Source: Actinomycetota bacterium (GTDB taxonomy: Bacteria; Actinomycetota; Acidimicrobiia; Acidimicrobiales; Ilumatobacteraceae). From it: DNA of 63,967 nucleotides. How positions within the stretch are numbered: the first letter of the stretch is position 1; every line of letters starts with the position of its first letter. Made by a program: the position numbers and the translations under genes. The notes under the pieces are model-generated. The model was not told where the DNA came from, searched no databases, and was given only the letters and a program-made list of their open reading frames with translations. The stretch covers positions 1 to 63,967 of the forward strand of contig RGCG01000004.1 in the NCBI GenBank assembly GCA_009919275.1, in the 5' to 3' direction. This document shows positions 51,198 to 59,441 of the stretch, piece after piece.

Positions 51198-52379
51198 ACC
51201 CACCGGTCCGGTGTCGTCATCATTCACCGGTGGCAACGGGTACTGACCCGTGCGGTCTCGCGGCGCCCGCTTTTCGAAGAAGGCAATCTTGCTTTCGCTC
51301 TTCGTCACGGCTTCTTCCGCAACGACACGCAGCGGCTTCAGACGGTCCTTGCGATCGAGCGACCACGGGCCAACCCGGAGGCTGAGATAGCACCCGGCAC
51401 CGACGACGATCGGCAACCAGAACTGCGCGAGGCGGTACGCCAGAATTCCGACCGTTGCCGTCGAGCGCGAGAGGCCGAAACCAACAATCGTCGGAATGTA
51501 GATGCCCTCGATGATGCCGAGACCACCCGGCGTGATGGGCACAACTGCCATCACGTTCGCCAACCCGAAGGCAACGATGAGTCCGTCGATTGCGAGGTTG
51601 CCGCCGAACGCGCGGAGGAACACGTAGACCGCGGCCATGTCGAAGAGCCAGTTCGCGGATGCCCACACGATGACGCGGACGAGCAGTTGTCTGTCGGCGA
51701 TCAGTCCCTCGAGCCGATTGCCAAGATGACGAATGACCTCGCTCGCGCGGTCGGCGTCGAGTCGTACGTGCCGAGCAAGCCAACGCACCGCTCGTTCCGC
51801 ACGGCCCTGACCCTCGACCAACCCGAAGATCAACGCCGAGGCGATGAGCATCAGGATGATGCCGACGATCGCGGCAAACCCATAGAGGGCATTCACTCCG
51901 CGGATCGGAATCGAGATGATGAGACCGAACCACAAGATGAGGTTCAAGACGACCGCAGATCCGATACCGGCCGTGGCGAGGGCAAAACCGGCGTCGGGCC
52001 CGTGGACCCCGGACAACGTGAGAAGCCGGTACCCGAGTGCCGAAGAAGCCGCGCTGCCCGCGGGCATGATGCTTCCCAGCGCCTTGGTGCTGAGCTGAAT
52101 ACGAAACAGCCTCAGCACCGTGACCTTGTCACCCTCGGGTCCGAGCGCCGCCCGCGTGAGGAGCGAGTAGCACAACAGGGCCACGAACTCGAGCCCGACT
52201 CCCAACAGCAACATCGACCGATCGACGTCGAACAGGTCGTCAAGTGCCTGACGGAAACCGGGGATCAGGGGAAGAACGAAGAAATAAATGATGACCGCGG
52301 TGGCGACCATCTTGAAGGTCCGCACCCAAACCTTCCGCCGGCTCGACGTCGCGTCGCCCGGTGCGCCCCCCTTCGCCAT
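51195..52379 (-). CDS. flippase-like (LPG synthase TM/UPF0104) membrane protein
   Basis: A 394-residue integral membrane protein of the AglD/MprF-flippase type with about eight helices. The conserved PAGSAASSALGYRLL segment and the MAVVPITPGGLGIIEG motif are both present. It lacks the cytoplasmic synthase domain of MprF, so it may flip or transfer a lipid-linked molecule. ATG 52379 has GGAGG close upstream and a TACGGT box at 7 nt. It ends at 51195, inside the promoter region of the MaoC gene on the same strand. Confidence 0.8.
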   Translation of the reverse strand: MAKGGAPGDATSSRRKVWVRTFKMVATAVIIYFFVLPLIPGFRQALDDLFDVDRSMLLLGVGLEFVALLCYSLLTRAALGPEGDKVTVLRLFRIQLSTKALGSIMPAGSAASSALGYRLLTLSGVHGPDAGFALATAGIGSAVVLNLILWFGLIISIPIRGVNALYGFAAIVGIILMLIASALIFGLVEGQGRAERAVRWLARHVRLDADRASEVIRHLGNRLEGLIADRQLLVRVIVWASANWLFDMAAVYVFLRAFGGNLAIDGLIVAFGLANVMAVVPITPGGLGIIEGIYIPTIVGFGLSRSTATVGILAYRLAQFWLPIVVGAGCYLSLRVGPWSLDRKDRLKPLRVVAEEAVTKSESKIAFFEKRAPRDRTGQYPLPPVNDDDTGPVG

Positions 52380-52386
52380 TCCCTCC

Positions 52387-52392
52387 ACCGTA
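52387..52392 (-). promoter_or_regulatory. -10 box of flippase-like gene
   Basis: TACGGT on the minus strand, 7 nt before the ATG; a GGAGG also overlaps the gap. Confidence 0.35.
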
Positions 52393-52398
52393 GGCGAT

Positions 52399-53340
52399 TC
52401 AGTCCCGCATGTGACGCAGTTCGCCGACCAGTGCAACAAGATCATCAACGACGTTTCGCCTGATTTCCGCCGGACTCTTTCCGAGTCGAACGACCACGAG
52501 ATCGTCTTCGGGAAGCACGATCGTGTACTGGCCCTCGTAACCCGTTGCGACCAACGAACCGGGAAGTTGCGGCCACGTCCACCAATGATGTCCATACCCA
52601 TTCCCCGTTTCCGGATCGATCGCGACGGTCGCCCGCGCCTCATCGCGCCAACCAGCTGGAAGAAGTTCTGTTCCAGCCGGAGAACGCCCGTCGACATAGA
52701 GGCGACCGAATCGCACGAAGTCGGCGGCCGTTGCGTACACGAAGGACGAGCCAACAAAGGTTCCCGCCGAATCGAACTTCGCGGTTGCACTCGACATGCC
52801 GAGGGGACGGAACAACCGCAGGTCGATGAACGACGCCATGCGCGTCCGACGCTCGTCGGGTCCGACACCACCAACGATGTCGCCAAGTATCCGGCAGATG
52901 ATGTTCGTCGTTCCCGATGAATACTCCCAATGCGTTCCGGGCCGGTGCCTCAAGGGAAGTGCCGCGCCAAATGCGGCATGGTCGTCTTTACCCGAGCCGA
53001 AAAGCATGTCGATGACGTGTGAACGTTCGCCATCGACGTAGTCCTCGACCCACTCGAGGCCGGAACGCATCTCGAGCAGGTGTCGAAGAGTGATCGCGCT
53101 CCGTTCGTCGTCGCGCCACTCGGGGACGGCGGCCGGCTGGTCGATGTCGACGAGGCCATCGAGAACCATGAACCCAACCAGTGCATGGGTCATGCTCTTC
53201 GCCATCGACCACGAGATGTGTGTCACACCCGGACCGCACGCCGTGTCGTAACCCGAGCCGTGGACAGCGAAAACTTCCCTGCCGGCACGCCATGCAACGA
53301 TCGCATGGGTCTCGCCGTGGGTCGCGACCGGTGGCATGCC
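52399..53340 (-). CDS. class C beta-lactamase-fold serine hydrolase
   Basis: A serine hydrolase of about 313 residues. The Ser-x2-Lys motif is SWSMAKSMT, the Tyr-type motif is WEYSSGTTN, and the third motif region is near GYGHHWWTW and VATGYEGQYT. Members include esterases, 6-aminohexanoate-dimer hydrolases and peptidases; antibiotic resistance is not implied. No signal peptide is evident from ATG 53340; a TTG two codons earlier is possible. Divergent from the acyl-CoA dehydrogenase gene. Confidence 0.75.
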   Translation of the reverse strand, partial: GMPPVATHGETHAIVAWRAGREVFAVHGSGYDTACGPGVTHISWSMAKSMTHALVGFMVLDGLVDIDQPAAVPEWRDDERSAITLRHLLEMRSGLEWVEDYVDGERSHVIDMLFGSGKDDHAAFGAALPLRHRPGTHWEYSSGTTNIICRILGDIVGGVGPDERRTRMASFIDLRLFRPLGMSSATAKFDSAGTFVGSSFVYATAADFVRFGRLYVDGRSPAGTELLPAGWRDEARATVAIDPETGNGYGHHWWTWPQLPGSLVATGYEGQYTIVLPEDDLVVVRLGKSPAEIRRNVVDDLVALVGELRHMRD

Positions 53341-53411
53341 GCGCAAGTAGGCATCGATGATTCGGCTGATTTTTTGATCGTACCGATGGGCACCGCGATG
53401 GTGCGCAGGGC

Positions 53412-53417
53412 TAGCGT
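53412..53417 (+). promoter_or_regulatory. -10 box of methylsuccinyl-CoA-dehydrogenase-like gene
   Basis: TAGCGT lies 8 nt before ATG 53426. Confidence 0.45.
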
Positions 53418-53425
53418 TTTCATTT

Positions 53426-55042
53426 ATGGCCAGCAACGCTTCCCTCCCCACCCCCGACCTGCAGACCGCCGCCACGATCATCGAAACCGCGCGCGCGATG
53501 GTTGGCAAGGCGGTCCGCAAACTGGCCGCCGGAGGTGGGCCCGACGTCGAGCAGGTTCTCGCCTACGACCTCGCTCACGCCGCGGCGGCCGTTGAAACCG
53601 CACGCTCGATGCTCGACTACGGCGCAAAGGGTGACACCGAAGCACGCCTCACCTGCGCATTCACCGCCGACATGGTGCACGATCTCGTGACGCGCCTCGT
53701 CGGTCGCGAGCAGTTGTGGGGCGTCAGTGCCGCCGATCTTTCTTTCGGACACGACTTTGTTGCGGCGTTCCGCTCACCCGAGTTTCTCGCGTCGCTTGCC
53801 GATCATCAAGGTCCACGACACCTCGATGCCGACTTCGAAATGGTTCAGGACACGTTCCGTTCGTATGCAAACAAGGAAGTTGCACCGCGCGCCGAACACG
53901 TGCACCGCCACAACGCCGACGTGCCGGAAGAATTGATTTCCGGACTCGCCGAGATGGGTGCGTTTGGTCTGTCGATTCCCGCCGAGTACGGCGGCTACAG
54001 CGAGGGCGGAGACGGCGAGTACATGGGCAATGTCATCGCCACCGAGGAACTCTCGCGCGGTTCACTCGGCATCGGCGGATCGCTCATCACGCGGCCCGAA
54101 ATTCTCGCCCGCGCACTCATGAAGGGCGGCACCGAGGAGCAGAAGCATGAATGGCTGCCCAAGCTCGCCACCGCCGAGGTTCTCGCCGCGGTCGCGGTCA
54201 CCGAACCCGATTACGGCAGCGACGTCGCCAACATCAAGGTCACAGCAACTCCGTCCGATCTTGCCGATGGTCGCAAGGGTTGGCGCATCAACGGCGTGAA
54301 GACCTGGTGCACCTTCGGTGCGCGCGCCGACGTGCTCATGCTTCTCGCCCGTACGAACCCCGACCGCAGCCTCGGACACAAGGGTCTCAGCCTCTTCATT
54401 GTTCCGAAGCCGCACGGCGATGCACACGGCTTCCTCTTCAACCAGGCCGAGGGCGGAAAGATGGAAGGTCGCCCAATCGACACCATCGGATACCGCGGCA
54501 TGCACTCCTACGAAATTGCCCTCGAAGATTGGTGGGTGCCCGCAGAAAACCTGATCGGTCTCGAATCCGGACTCGGCAAGGGCTTTTACTTCCAGATGGC
54601 CGGATTCGAAAACGGACGTTTGCAAACCGCGGCACGCGCGGTTGGTGTGATGCAGGCCGCATACGAGGCCGCGTTCGACTATGCAAACAACCGCTCGGTG
54701 TTCGGCAAGAACGTCTACGATTACCAACTCACGAGGGCCAAGCTCGGTCGCATGACGACCATCATCCAGGCAAGCCGTCAGTTCTCGTACGCCGTTGCCA
54801 AATTGATGGCAAAGGGTGAAGGGGCGATGGAAGCCAGCATGGTGAAGGCCTACGTCTGCAAGGCGGCCGAGTGGGTCGCTCGCGAGGCGATGCAGATCCA
54901 TGGCGGATACGGCTACGCCGAGGAATACTCGGTCAGCCGCCTGTTCGTTGACGCACGCGTGTTGTCGATCTTCGAAGGCGCCGACGAGACGCTGTGCCTC
55001 AAGGTCATTGCGCGTCAGCTGGTCGACGCCGCCGGCAAGTAG
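53426..55042 (+). CDS. acyl-CoA dehydrogenase, (2S)-methylsuccinyl-CoA dehydrogenase-like
   Basis: A 538-residue acyl-CoA dehydrogenase with an extra N-terminal helical domain of about 130 residues, as in methylsuccinyl-CoA dehydrogenase. FAD/substrate segments are AVTEPDYGSDVANI and WCTFGARAD. TIGYRGMHSYEIALEDWWV and GFENGRLQTAARAVGV match that enzyme as I recall it. The C-terminal IHGGYGYAEEYSVSRLFVD closes the fold. It would oxidise methylsuccinyl-CoA to mesaconyl-CoA in the ethylmalonyl-CoA pathway. The MaoC and lyase genes nearby fit the next steps. No crotonyl-CoA carboxylase/reductase is in the window. Confidence 0.78.
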   Translation: MASNASLPTPDLQTAATIIETARAMVGKAVRKLAAGGGPDVEQVLAYDLAHAAAAVETARSMLDYGAKGDTEARLTCAFTADMVHDLVTRLVGREQLWGVSAADLSFGHDFVAAFRSPEFLASLADHQGPRHLDADFEMVQDTFRSYANKEVAPRAEHVHRHNADVPEELISGLAEMGAFGLSIPAEYGGYSEGGDGEYMGNVIATEELSRGSLGIGGSLITRPEILARALMKGGTEEQKHEWLPKLATAEVLAAVAVTEPDYGSDVANIKVTATPSDLADGRKGWRINGVKTWCTFGARADVLMLLARTNPDRSLGHKGLSLFIVPKPHGDAHGFLFNQAEGGKMEGRPIDTIGYRGMHSYEIALEDWWVPAENLIGLESGLGKGFYFQMAGFENGRLQTAARAVGVMQAAYEAAFDYANNRSVFGKNVYDYQLTRAKLGRMTTIIQASRQFSYAVAKLMAKGEGAMEASMVKAYVCKAAEWVAREAMQIHGGYGYAEEYSVSRLFVDARVLSIFEGADETLCLKVIARQLVDAAGK

Positions 55043-55045
55043 ACC

Positions 55046-55735
55046 TCAGATCAGCGACAACAAGTCGCCCAGCATCTTGATGCGCTCGACATCGTGGTCG
55101 GTTGCATCGTCGTAGGGGTCGACGAGTATCGGGTGCAGGCCGGCTGCGCGCGAACCGCGCACGTCCATCACGAGCGAGTCGCCGACATAGGCGATGCGCG
55201 AGCGTTCGATGCCTGCGAAGTGCACCAGCGCGTGATCGAAGATGCGCGGATCCGGCTTTTCGATCCCGACCACGTGACTGTCGACGACGCAGCGCACCTG
55301 TGCGTGGGGCCCGGCTCCAACCTGGCAGATTCCACTCAGCCTCAGCGTCGATTCGATTTGACCGCTTGCATTGCTCACGACTCCGATCGGCACCCCACGC
55401 GCCTCGAGCTCTCGCAACGTTTCCGCCGAACCCGGAATCGGATGACGCCACAGGTGTGCGTTGGACTTGACGTGGGTGAGCACGCCGAGGGCGGTATCGC
55501 GATGTTCCTCCGGTACCGACAGATGCGACAGGTATGTCTCGTTGTATTGGGTCCAGTCAGATTCACCTGCCGTTGAGGCGGACTTCGCGGCCATGCCGGC
55601 GTAGTGGGCCCGCACGTAAGCCTCGTGTCGGTCGTCGCCGCCGTAATACGAAATCAGCGGGGCGAGCACTGCCGGGTCGGGCAACACGAGCACGCCACCG
55701 GCATCGAAGAGAACCGCGTCGAATCTGGTGCCCAC
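55046..55735 (-). CDS. HAD-superfamily hydrolase
   Basis: A 229-residue HAD-IA phosphatase-like protein. Motif I is [11 protein letters not shown] (nucleophile Asp; the second Asp is Gly, as in many FDxGGVL members). Motif II is VVSNAS, motif III is the Lys in [13 protein letters not shown] and motif IV is [10 protein letters not shown]. The substrate is unknown. GTG start at 55735. It ends 3 bp after the convergent dehydrogenase stop. Confidence 0.83.
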   Translation of the reverse strand: MGTRFDAVLFDAGGVLVLPDPAVLAPLISYYGGDDRHEAYVRAHYAGMAAKSASTAGESDWTQYNETYLSHLSVPEEHRDTALGVLTHVKSNAHLWRHPIPGSAETLRELEARGVPIGVVSNASGQIESTLRLSGICQVGAGPHAQVRCVVDSHVVGIEKPDPRIFDHALVHFAGIERSRIAYVGDSLVMDVRGSRAAGLHPILVDPYDDATDHDVERIKMLGDLLSLI

Positions 55736-55782
55736 GATGTGCAGTCTCGCAGGTGGGTTTCATTGCCCAAACCCCGAACACC

Positions 55783-55788
55783 TACGCT
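55783..55788 (+). promoter_or_regulatory. -10 box of lyase gene
   Basis: TACGCT lies 7 nt before GTG 55796 and supports that start. Confidence 0.5.
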
Positions 55789-55795
55789 TCTCCGC

Positions 55796-56848
55796 GTGCG
55801 TAGTGCCAAAGACTTCTTCAAACCCCTCGCCATCGGCGCCCCCGAGCCCCTCCGCGAGATTCCGTTCCGGCCGAGCCGTGTCATTCATTTCTTCCCACCG
55901 CAATTGGAAAAGGTGGTGGCCAAGCTTCCCGAGGTCATCCCGACCGTCGACATCATTCTTGGCAACCTCGAGGACGCAATCCCGATGGCCGACAAAGAGG
56001 CTGCGCGTCGCGGCTTCATCAACGTGGCGAAAACGATTCCCATGGGCGACACCCAGCTGTGGACCCGCGTCAACAGTCTCGACTCACCCTGGTTTCTCGA
56101 CGACATGAACGCGATCGTCACCGAGGCCGGTGACAAGGTTGACGTGATCATGATCCCGAAGGTCGAAGGTCCTGAGGACATCCACTACGTCGATCGTCTG
56201 CTCGCACAACTAGAGGCGAAAGCCGGCCTCAAGCGACCGATCCTCATTCATGCGCTCCTCGAGACGGCGCGTGGCGTCGCCAACGTCGAAGAGATTTGTG
56301 CGGCATCCCCGCGCATGCAGGGCCTCTCGCTCGGCCCTGCGGACCTCGCCGCGAACCGTCGCATGAAGACAACCCGCGTCGGCGGTGGTCACCCCGACTA
56401 TCTCGTGCGACAAGACCCGAACCCCGACAACCCCGACGCTCCACGTGGCACGTACCAGCAGGATCTGTGGCACTACACAATGGCGCGCATGGTCGACGCC
56501 TGCGTCGCCAACGGGATCTTCGCGTTCTACGGTCCATTCGGCGACATCAAGGACGTCGTTGCCTGCGAAGACCAGTTCCGCAATGCATACCTGCTCGGAT
56601 GTGTCGGTGCATGGAGTCTTCACCCGGTTCAGATCGACATCGCCAAGCGTGTCTTCAGCCCGCGTCCCGAAGATGTGAAGCAGGCGCAGCGCGTGATCGA
56701 GGCGATGGGTGACGGCACCGGCGCGATCATGCTCGACGGAAAAATGGAAGACGACGCTTCGGTGAAACAGTGCAAAGTGGTCGTCGAGCTTGCCCGCCAA
56801 CTCGCCGCGCGTGACCCGCACCTGGCCGGTCTCTACGGATTCAACTGA
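55796..56848 (+). CDS. mcl: malyl-CoA/beta-methylmalyl-CoA lyase
   Basis: A 350-residue HpcH/HpaI-fold lyase closely resembling the Chloroflexus (S)-malyl-CoA/beta-methylmalyl-CoA/(S)-citramalyl-CoA lyase. Shared blocks include [12 protein letters not shown]-like [79 protein letters not shown] and [10 protein letters not shown]. It cleaves or forms C4-C5 CoA esters to glyoxylate, acetyl-CoA, propionyl-CoA or pyruvate. A second CitE-like lyase follows. Its last 19 bp, including the stop, are duplicated in tandem before that gene. Confidence 0.87.
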   Translation: MRSAKDFFKPLAIGAPEPLREIPFRPSRVIHFFPPQLEKVVAKLPEVIPTVDIILGNLEDAIPMADKEAARRGFINVAKTIPMGDTQLWTRVNSLDSPWFLDDMNAIVTEAGDKVDVIMIPKVEGPEDIHYVDRLLAQLEAKAGLKRPILIHALLETARGVANVEEICAASPRMQGLSLGPADLAANRRMKTTRVGGGHPDYLVRQDPNPDNPDAPRGTYQQDLWHYTMARMVDACVANGIFAFYGPFGDIKDVVACEDQFRNAYLLGCVGAWSLHPVQIDIAKRVFSPRPEDVKQAQRVIEAMGDGTGAIMLDGKMEDDASVKQCKVVVELARQLAARDPHLAGLYGFN

Positions 56849-56867
56849 TCTCTACGGATTCAACTGA
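56830..56867. repeat. 19-bp tandem duplication of lyase gene end
   Basis: TCTCTACGGATTCAACTGA occurs twice in perfect tandem (56830-56848 and 56849-56867). The first is the end of the lyase gene and both carry TGA. The second runs directly into the GAGGAG Shine-Dalgarno sequence of the next gene. Confidence 0.85.
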
Positions 56868-56876
56868 GGAGAAAAA

Positions 56877-57815
56877 ATGTCGAAGCTGCGCCCCCGCCGT
56901 TCTGTCCTCTACATGCCCGCCGCCAACGAGCGTGCACTCGAGAAAGCCAAGAGCATCGCCTCCGATGCGCTCATCTTCGACCTCGAAGACGCCGTGTCCC
57001 CGGAATCGAAGGATGCCGCTCGCGAGAACGCCGTGCGCGCCGCCTCGTCGGGCGAGTACGGCAAGCGCGAGATCACCATCCGCTGCAACGGTCTCGACAC
57101 CCCGTGGGGCGCCGCCGACATCGCGGCCGCGGCGAAGTCGTGCGCATCGTCAATCGTCATCCCGAAGGTCGGTGACGCCGCAGCTGTTGACGCGGTGTCA
57201 AGACACCTCGATGCCGCCGGGGCGCCAGCCGAGATGTTCATCTGGGCAATGATCGAGACACCCTCGGCCATCTTCAATGCACGGGCCATCGCCTCGCACC
57301 CGCGTGTCGCGGTCCTCGTGATGGGCACCAACGATCTCGTCAAGGAACTGCACGCGGTACAGGTTCCGGGTCGCGCGCCCGTCATCTCGCATCTCGCGAC
57401 GGCGCTACTCGCAGCGCGCGAGGCCGACAAGCCGATTCTCGACGGCGTGTACAACGACATCAAGAACGCCGAGGGCTTTCGTGCCGAGTGCATCCAGGGC
57501 ATGCAAATGGGGTTCGATGGCAAGACCCTCATTCACCCCGACCAAGTTGCAATCACCAACGAGGTGTGGGCACCAAGCGCATCCGAGGTCGAACATGCCC
57601 GCCGCGTCATCGAAGCGTTCAATGCCGCGCGTGGCGCAGGTCGGCCTCGAGGGCGCGCGCCGCCTCGGGTGACGCGAACGCATCATTCTCGGCGTAATGC
57701 CCCTCGACAACAGCCATCATCGCGTTCCAGTTTGGCTGCGCCTCGGGCCATGGAATCACCCCATAGAAGGGCGCCGCAGCAGCCACCGCGTCGGGTCGCT
57801 GACACGCGAGGGTGA
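56877..57815 (+). CDS. CitE-like CoA lyase with replaced C-terminus
   Basis: A HpcH/CitE-family lyase. LIFDLEDAVSPESKD (metal Glu/Asp), WAMIETPSAIFNAR, VMGTNDLVKEL and GKTLIHPDQV are all intact up to RRVIEAFNAARG. From about residue 256 the frame runs through sequence antisense to the dienelactone hydrolase gene, giving an Arg/Pro-rich tail that is unlike the family (normally a short GKG...DGKMI lid helix). The tail is the product of a 3'-end deletion. A strong GAGGAG Shine-Dalgarno sequence precedes ATG 56877. Activity may be impaired, because the lid region is missing. Confidence 0.75.
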   Translation: MSKLRPRRSVLYMPAANERALEKAKSIASDALIFDLEDAVSPESKDAARENAVRAASSGEYGKREITIRCNGLDTPWGAADIAAAAKSCASSIVIPKVGDAAAVDAVSRHLDAAGAPAEMFIWAMIETPSAIFNARAIASHPRVAVLVMGTNDLVKELHAVQVPGRAPVISHLATALLAAREADKPILDGVYNDIKNAEGFRAECIQGMQMGFDGKTLIHPDQVAITNEVWAPSASEVEHARRVIEAFNAARGAGRPRGRAPPRVTRTHHSRRNAPRQQPSSRSSLAAPRAMESPHRRAPQQPPRRVADTRG

Positions 57816-58158
57816 GCGTCAACCCGCCACCCATGCAGTAACCGACCACTCCGACTTTCTTCTTCCCCGTTCGTTCCTGCAGAAAGTCGACGCTCCCGCT
57901 CAGGTCCTTGCCCGCGCGATCGAGCGCCAGGCCCATCATCAACTTGCCCGCCTCGTCGGGTTCACTGGCGGCTTCGCCGCGGTAGAGGTCGGGGGCGAGT
58001 GCGGTGAATCCCTCGGCGGCGAATCTGTCGGCAACGGCTTTGATGTGGGGCACGAGACCCCACCATTCTTGAATCACGATGACACCCGGTCCGCCACCGT
58101 CGGCCAGATATCCACTTCCCATTGATCCGTTGCTCTTGAACGAGACGATTTCACCCAT
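57619..58158 (-). pseudogene. dienelactone hydrolase, C-terminally truncated
   Basis: A 179-residue remnant of a dienelactone hydrolase (normally about 235). The nucleophile Cys is intact in VGYCMGGGLTL and the acid Asp in GHYAENDAFASP. The protein ends at ALEADLRHARH, before the catalytic His that normally follows in a GxxHAFFND motif. It therefore lacks a complete triad. The break coincides within a few bases with the point where the convergent lyase loses homology. TAGTGT lies 6 nt before its ATG. Confidence 0.75.
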
Positions 58159-58164
58159 GCGGGA

Positions 58165-58170
58165 ACACTA
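58165..58170 (-). promoter_or_regulatory. -10 box of dienelactone hydrolase gene
   Basis: TAGTGT on the minus strand, 6 nt before the ATG; it overlaps the stop codon of the upstream gene. Confidence 0.4.
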
Positions 58171-58914
58171 CATAGCGGAGCGAACAGTGAGCTCGGTCGC
58201 GACCGGCGCCTCGGGCACAAGACCGTTTGTCGTGAAACCCGCCGAAGACTCGACCCCTCCCGGCCCGACGACCGTTGTCACGAGGCCGAACGGAATCGAT
58301 TCGATGTCTCGATGCCACGCGTCGCCGCGCGTGTCGTCATCGACGAGCTGCACGATCGCATCGACAAAAACTCGCGGGAGGCGCGTCCCGACCGGTGTCG
58401 TGGCGATGACCTCGCGTCCGGCGCAGTACGCGACAGAAGCAAGTTGTGCCGAGCCAACGGGAGACCACACCGCGTCGGGACCGGCGAATGCACCTGATAC
58501 GACCACGGCATCGCATTCGCCGACCGCGGCCGCGGCGCGCTGTGGCTCGATGAGGTGTGTCACGACCTCGTTGCGCTCGAGCACCCGCACCATGTGGTCG
58601 GCGCCGTTGTCGCCGTCGACCACGCAGACCTCGATCCCGAACGAAGAGACGAGGGCGAGAGCGACCTCCCACGACCAGCCATTCACGGCGATCATCCCAC
58701 CCTCGGACCACTGAGTGGCGAGATGTTCCGCGAGGTGCGCCGGGGTCGAGTCACCACGTACACCGTCGACACAGCGCCTCAGAGCGTCGCGTGGTTCGAG
58801 CGCCGTGAGCAGCTCGGCACACAGCCACCACAACGGGCCGCAGGCGGGATGCCGTTCGACGATTCTTCGGCAGGTCAAACGTGCCAAATAACGCAGGTGC
58901 TCGATCGGATGCAC
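58168..58914 (-). CDS. eIF2B/MTR-1-P-isomerase-like protein
   Basis: A 248-residue protein resembling the eIF2B alpha/beta/delta and ribose-1,5-bisphosphate isomerase fold. A helical N-terminal region (IEHLRYLARLTCRRIVERH) is followed by Rossmann-like segments including VVVSGAFAGPDAVWSPVGSA and VAYCAGREVIATTPVGTRLP. The usual catalytic Cys/Asp pair of isomerases is not obvious, so it may be inactive or have a different role. GTG 58914 is preferred, because TACGTT lies 7 nt upstream; a TTG three codons earlier is an alternative. Confidence 0.6.
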   Translation of the reverse strand: MHPIEHLRYLARLTCRRIVERHPACGPLWWLCAELLTALEPRDALRRCVDGVRGDSTPAHLAEHLATQWSEGGMIAVNGWSWEVALALVSSFGIEVCVVDGDNGADHMVRVLERNEVVTHLIEPQRAAAAVGECDAVVVSGAFAGPDAVWSPVGSAQLASVAYCAGREVIATTPVGTRLPRVFVDAIVQLVDDDTRGDAWHRDIESIPFGLVTTVVGPGGVESSAGFTTNGLVPEAPVATELTVRSAM

Positions 58915-58921
58915 TTCATCC

Positions 58922-58927
58922 AACGTA
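58922..58927 (-). promoter_or_regulatory. -10 box of eIF2B-like gene
   Basis: TACGTT on the minus strand, 7 nt before GTG 58914. Confidence 0.45.
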
Positions 58928-58939
58928 GTGCCGGCTTGC

Positions 58940-58945
58940 TACCGT
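58940..58945 (+). promoter_or_regulatory. -10 box of thioredoxin-like/hrpB operon
   Basis: TACCGT lies 7 nt before GTG 58953; identical in sequence and spacing to the argG box. Confidence 0.55.
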
Positions 58946-58952
58946 TTCACCC

Positions 58953-59441
58953 GTGGCAACCACCCCCTCTGCTGATCTTGTTCTCACTCCCCTCACCGGA
59001 GACGGCCGTCCCTTGCGGGAATGGCTCACCACCTTTCACATGGCATCGGTTGTCATCGATCCGTACACGAACGAAAGTTCGTGGATTCTCGATACCGCCG
59101 CGCGCGTCATGCGCGCCTTTGCGGGCGCCGCGGTCCGCGTCAACTTCATCGTCACCGCCTCGGCCGACGAAGCCAAGCAGTTCCTCGGGCCACTGACCGA
59201 CGAGTTCCTCGTCTTTGTCGATCCCGATCGCAACGCAGTGCGCGGTCTCGGTCTGCAGAAGCTGCCCGCCTTCGTCTTCATCCAGTCCGACCTCAGCGTG
59301 CCTGCGGCCGCCGAGGGATGGCGCCCCGTCGAATGGCGCAAGGTCGCTCAATCGATCGCCACCACGACGGCGTGGTCGGCGCCCACCATTCCGGGGCCGA
59401 AAGATCCCAGCCCCTACGCCGGCACCCCGGCCCTCGTGTGA
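58953..59441 (+). CDS. thioredoxin-fold-like protein without cysteines
   Basis: A 162-residue protein with a thioredoxin-like pattern: VRVNFIVTASADEAKQFLG, FLVFVDPDRNAVRGL, then a cis-Pro-like KLPAFVFIQSD strand. It contains no cysteine, so it cannot act as a disulfide reductase. I do not know a precise family. The stop overlaps the GTG of hrpB (GTGA), so the two are coupled, and an accessory role is possible. Confidence 0.6.
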   Translation: MATTPSADLVLTPLTGDGRPLREWLTTFHMASVVIDPYTNESSWILDTAARVMRAFAGAAVRVNFIVTASADEAKQFLGPLTDEFLVFVDPDRNAVRGLGLQKLPAFVFIQSDLSVPAAAEGWRPVEWRKVAQSIATTTAWSAPTIPGPKDPSPYAGTPALV

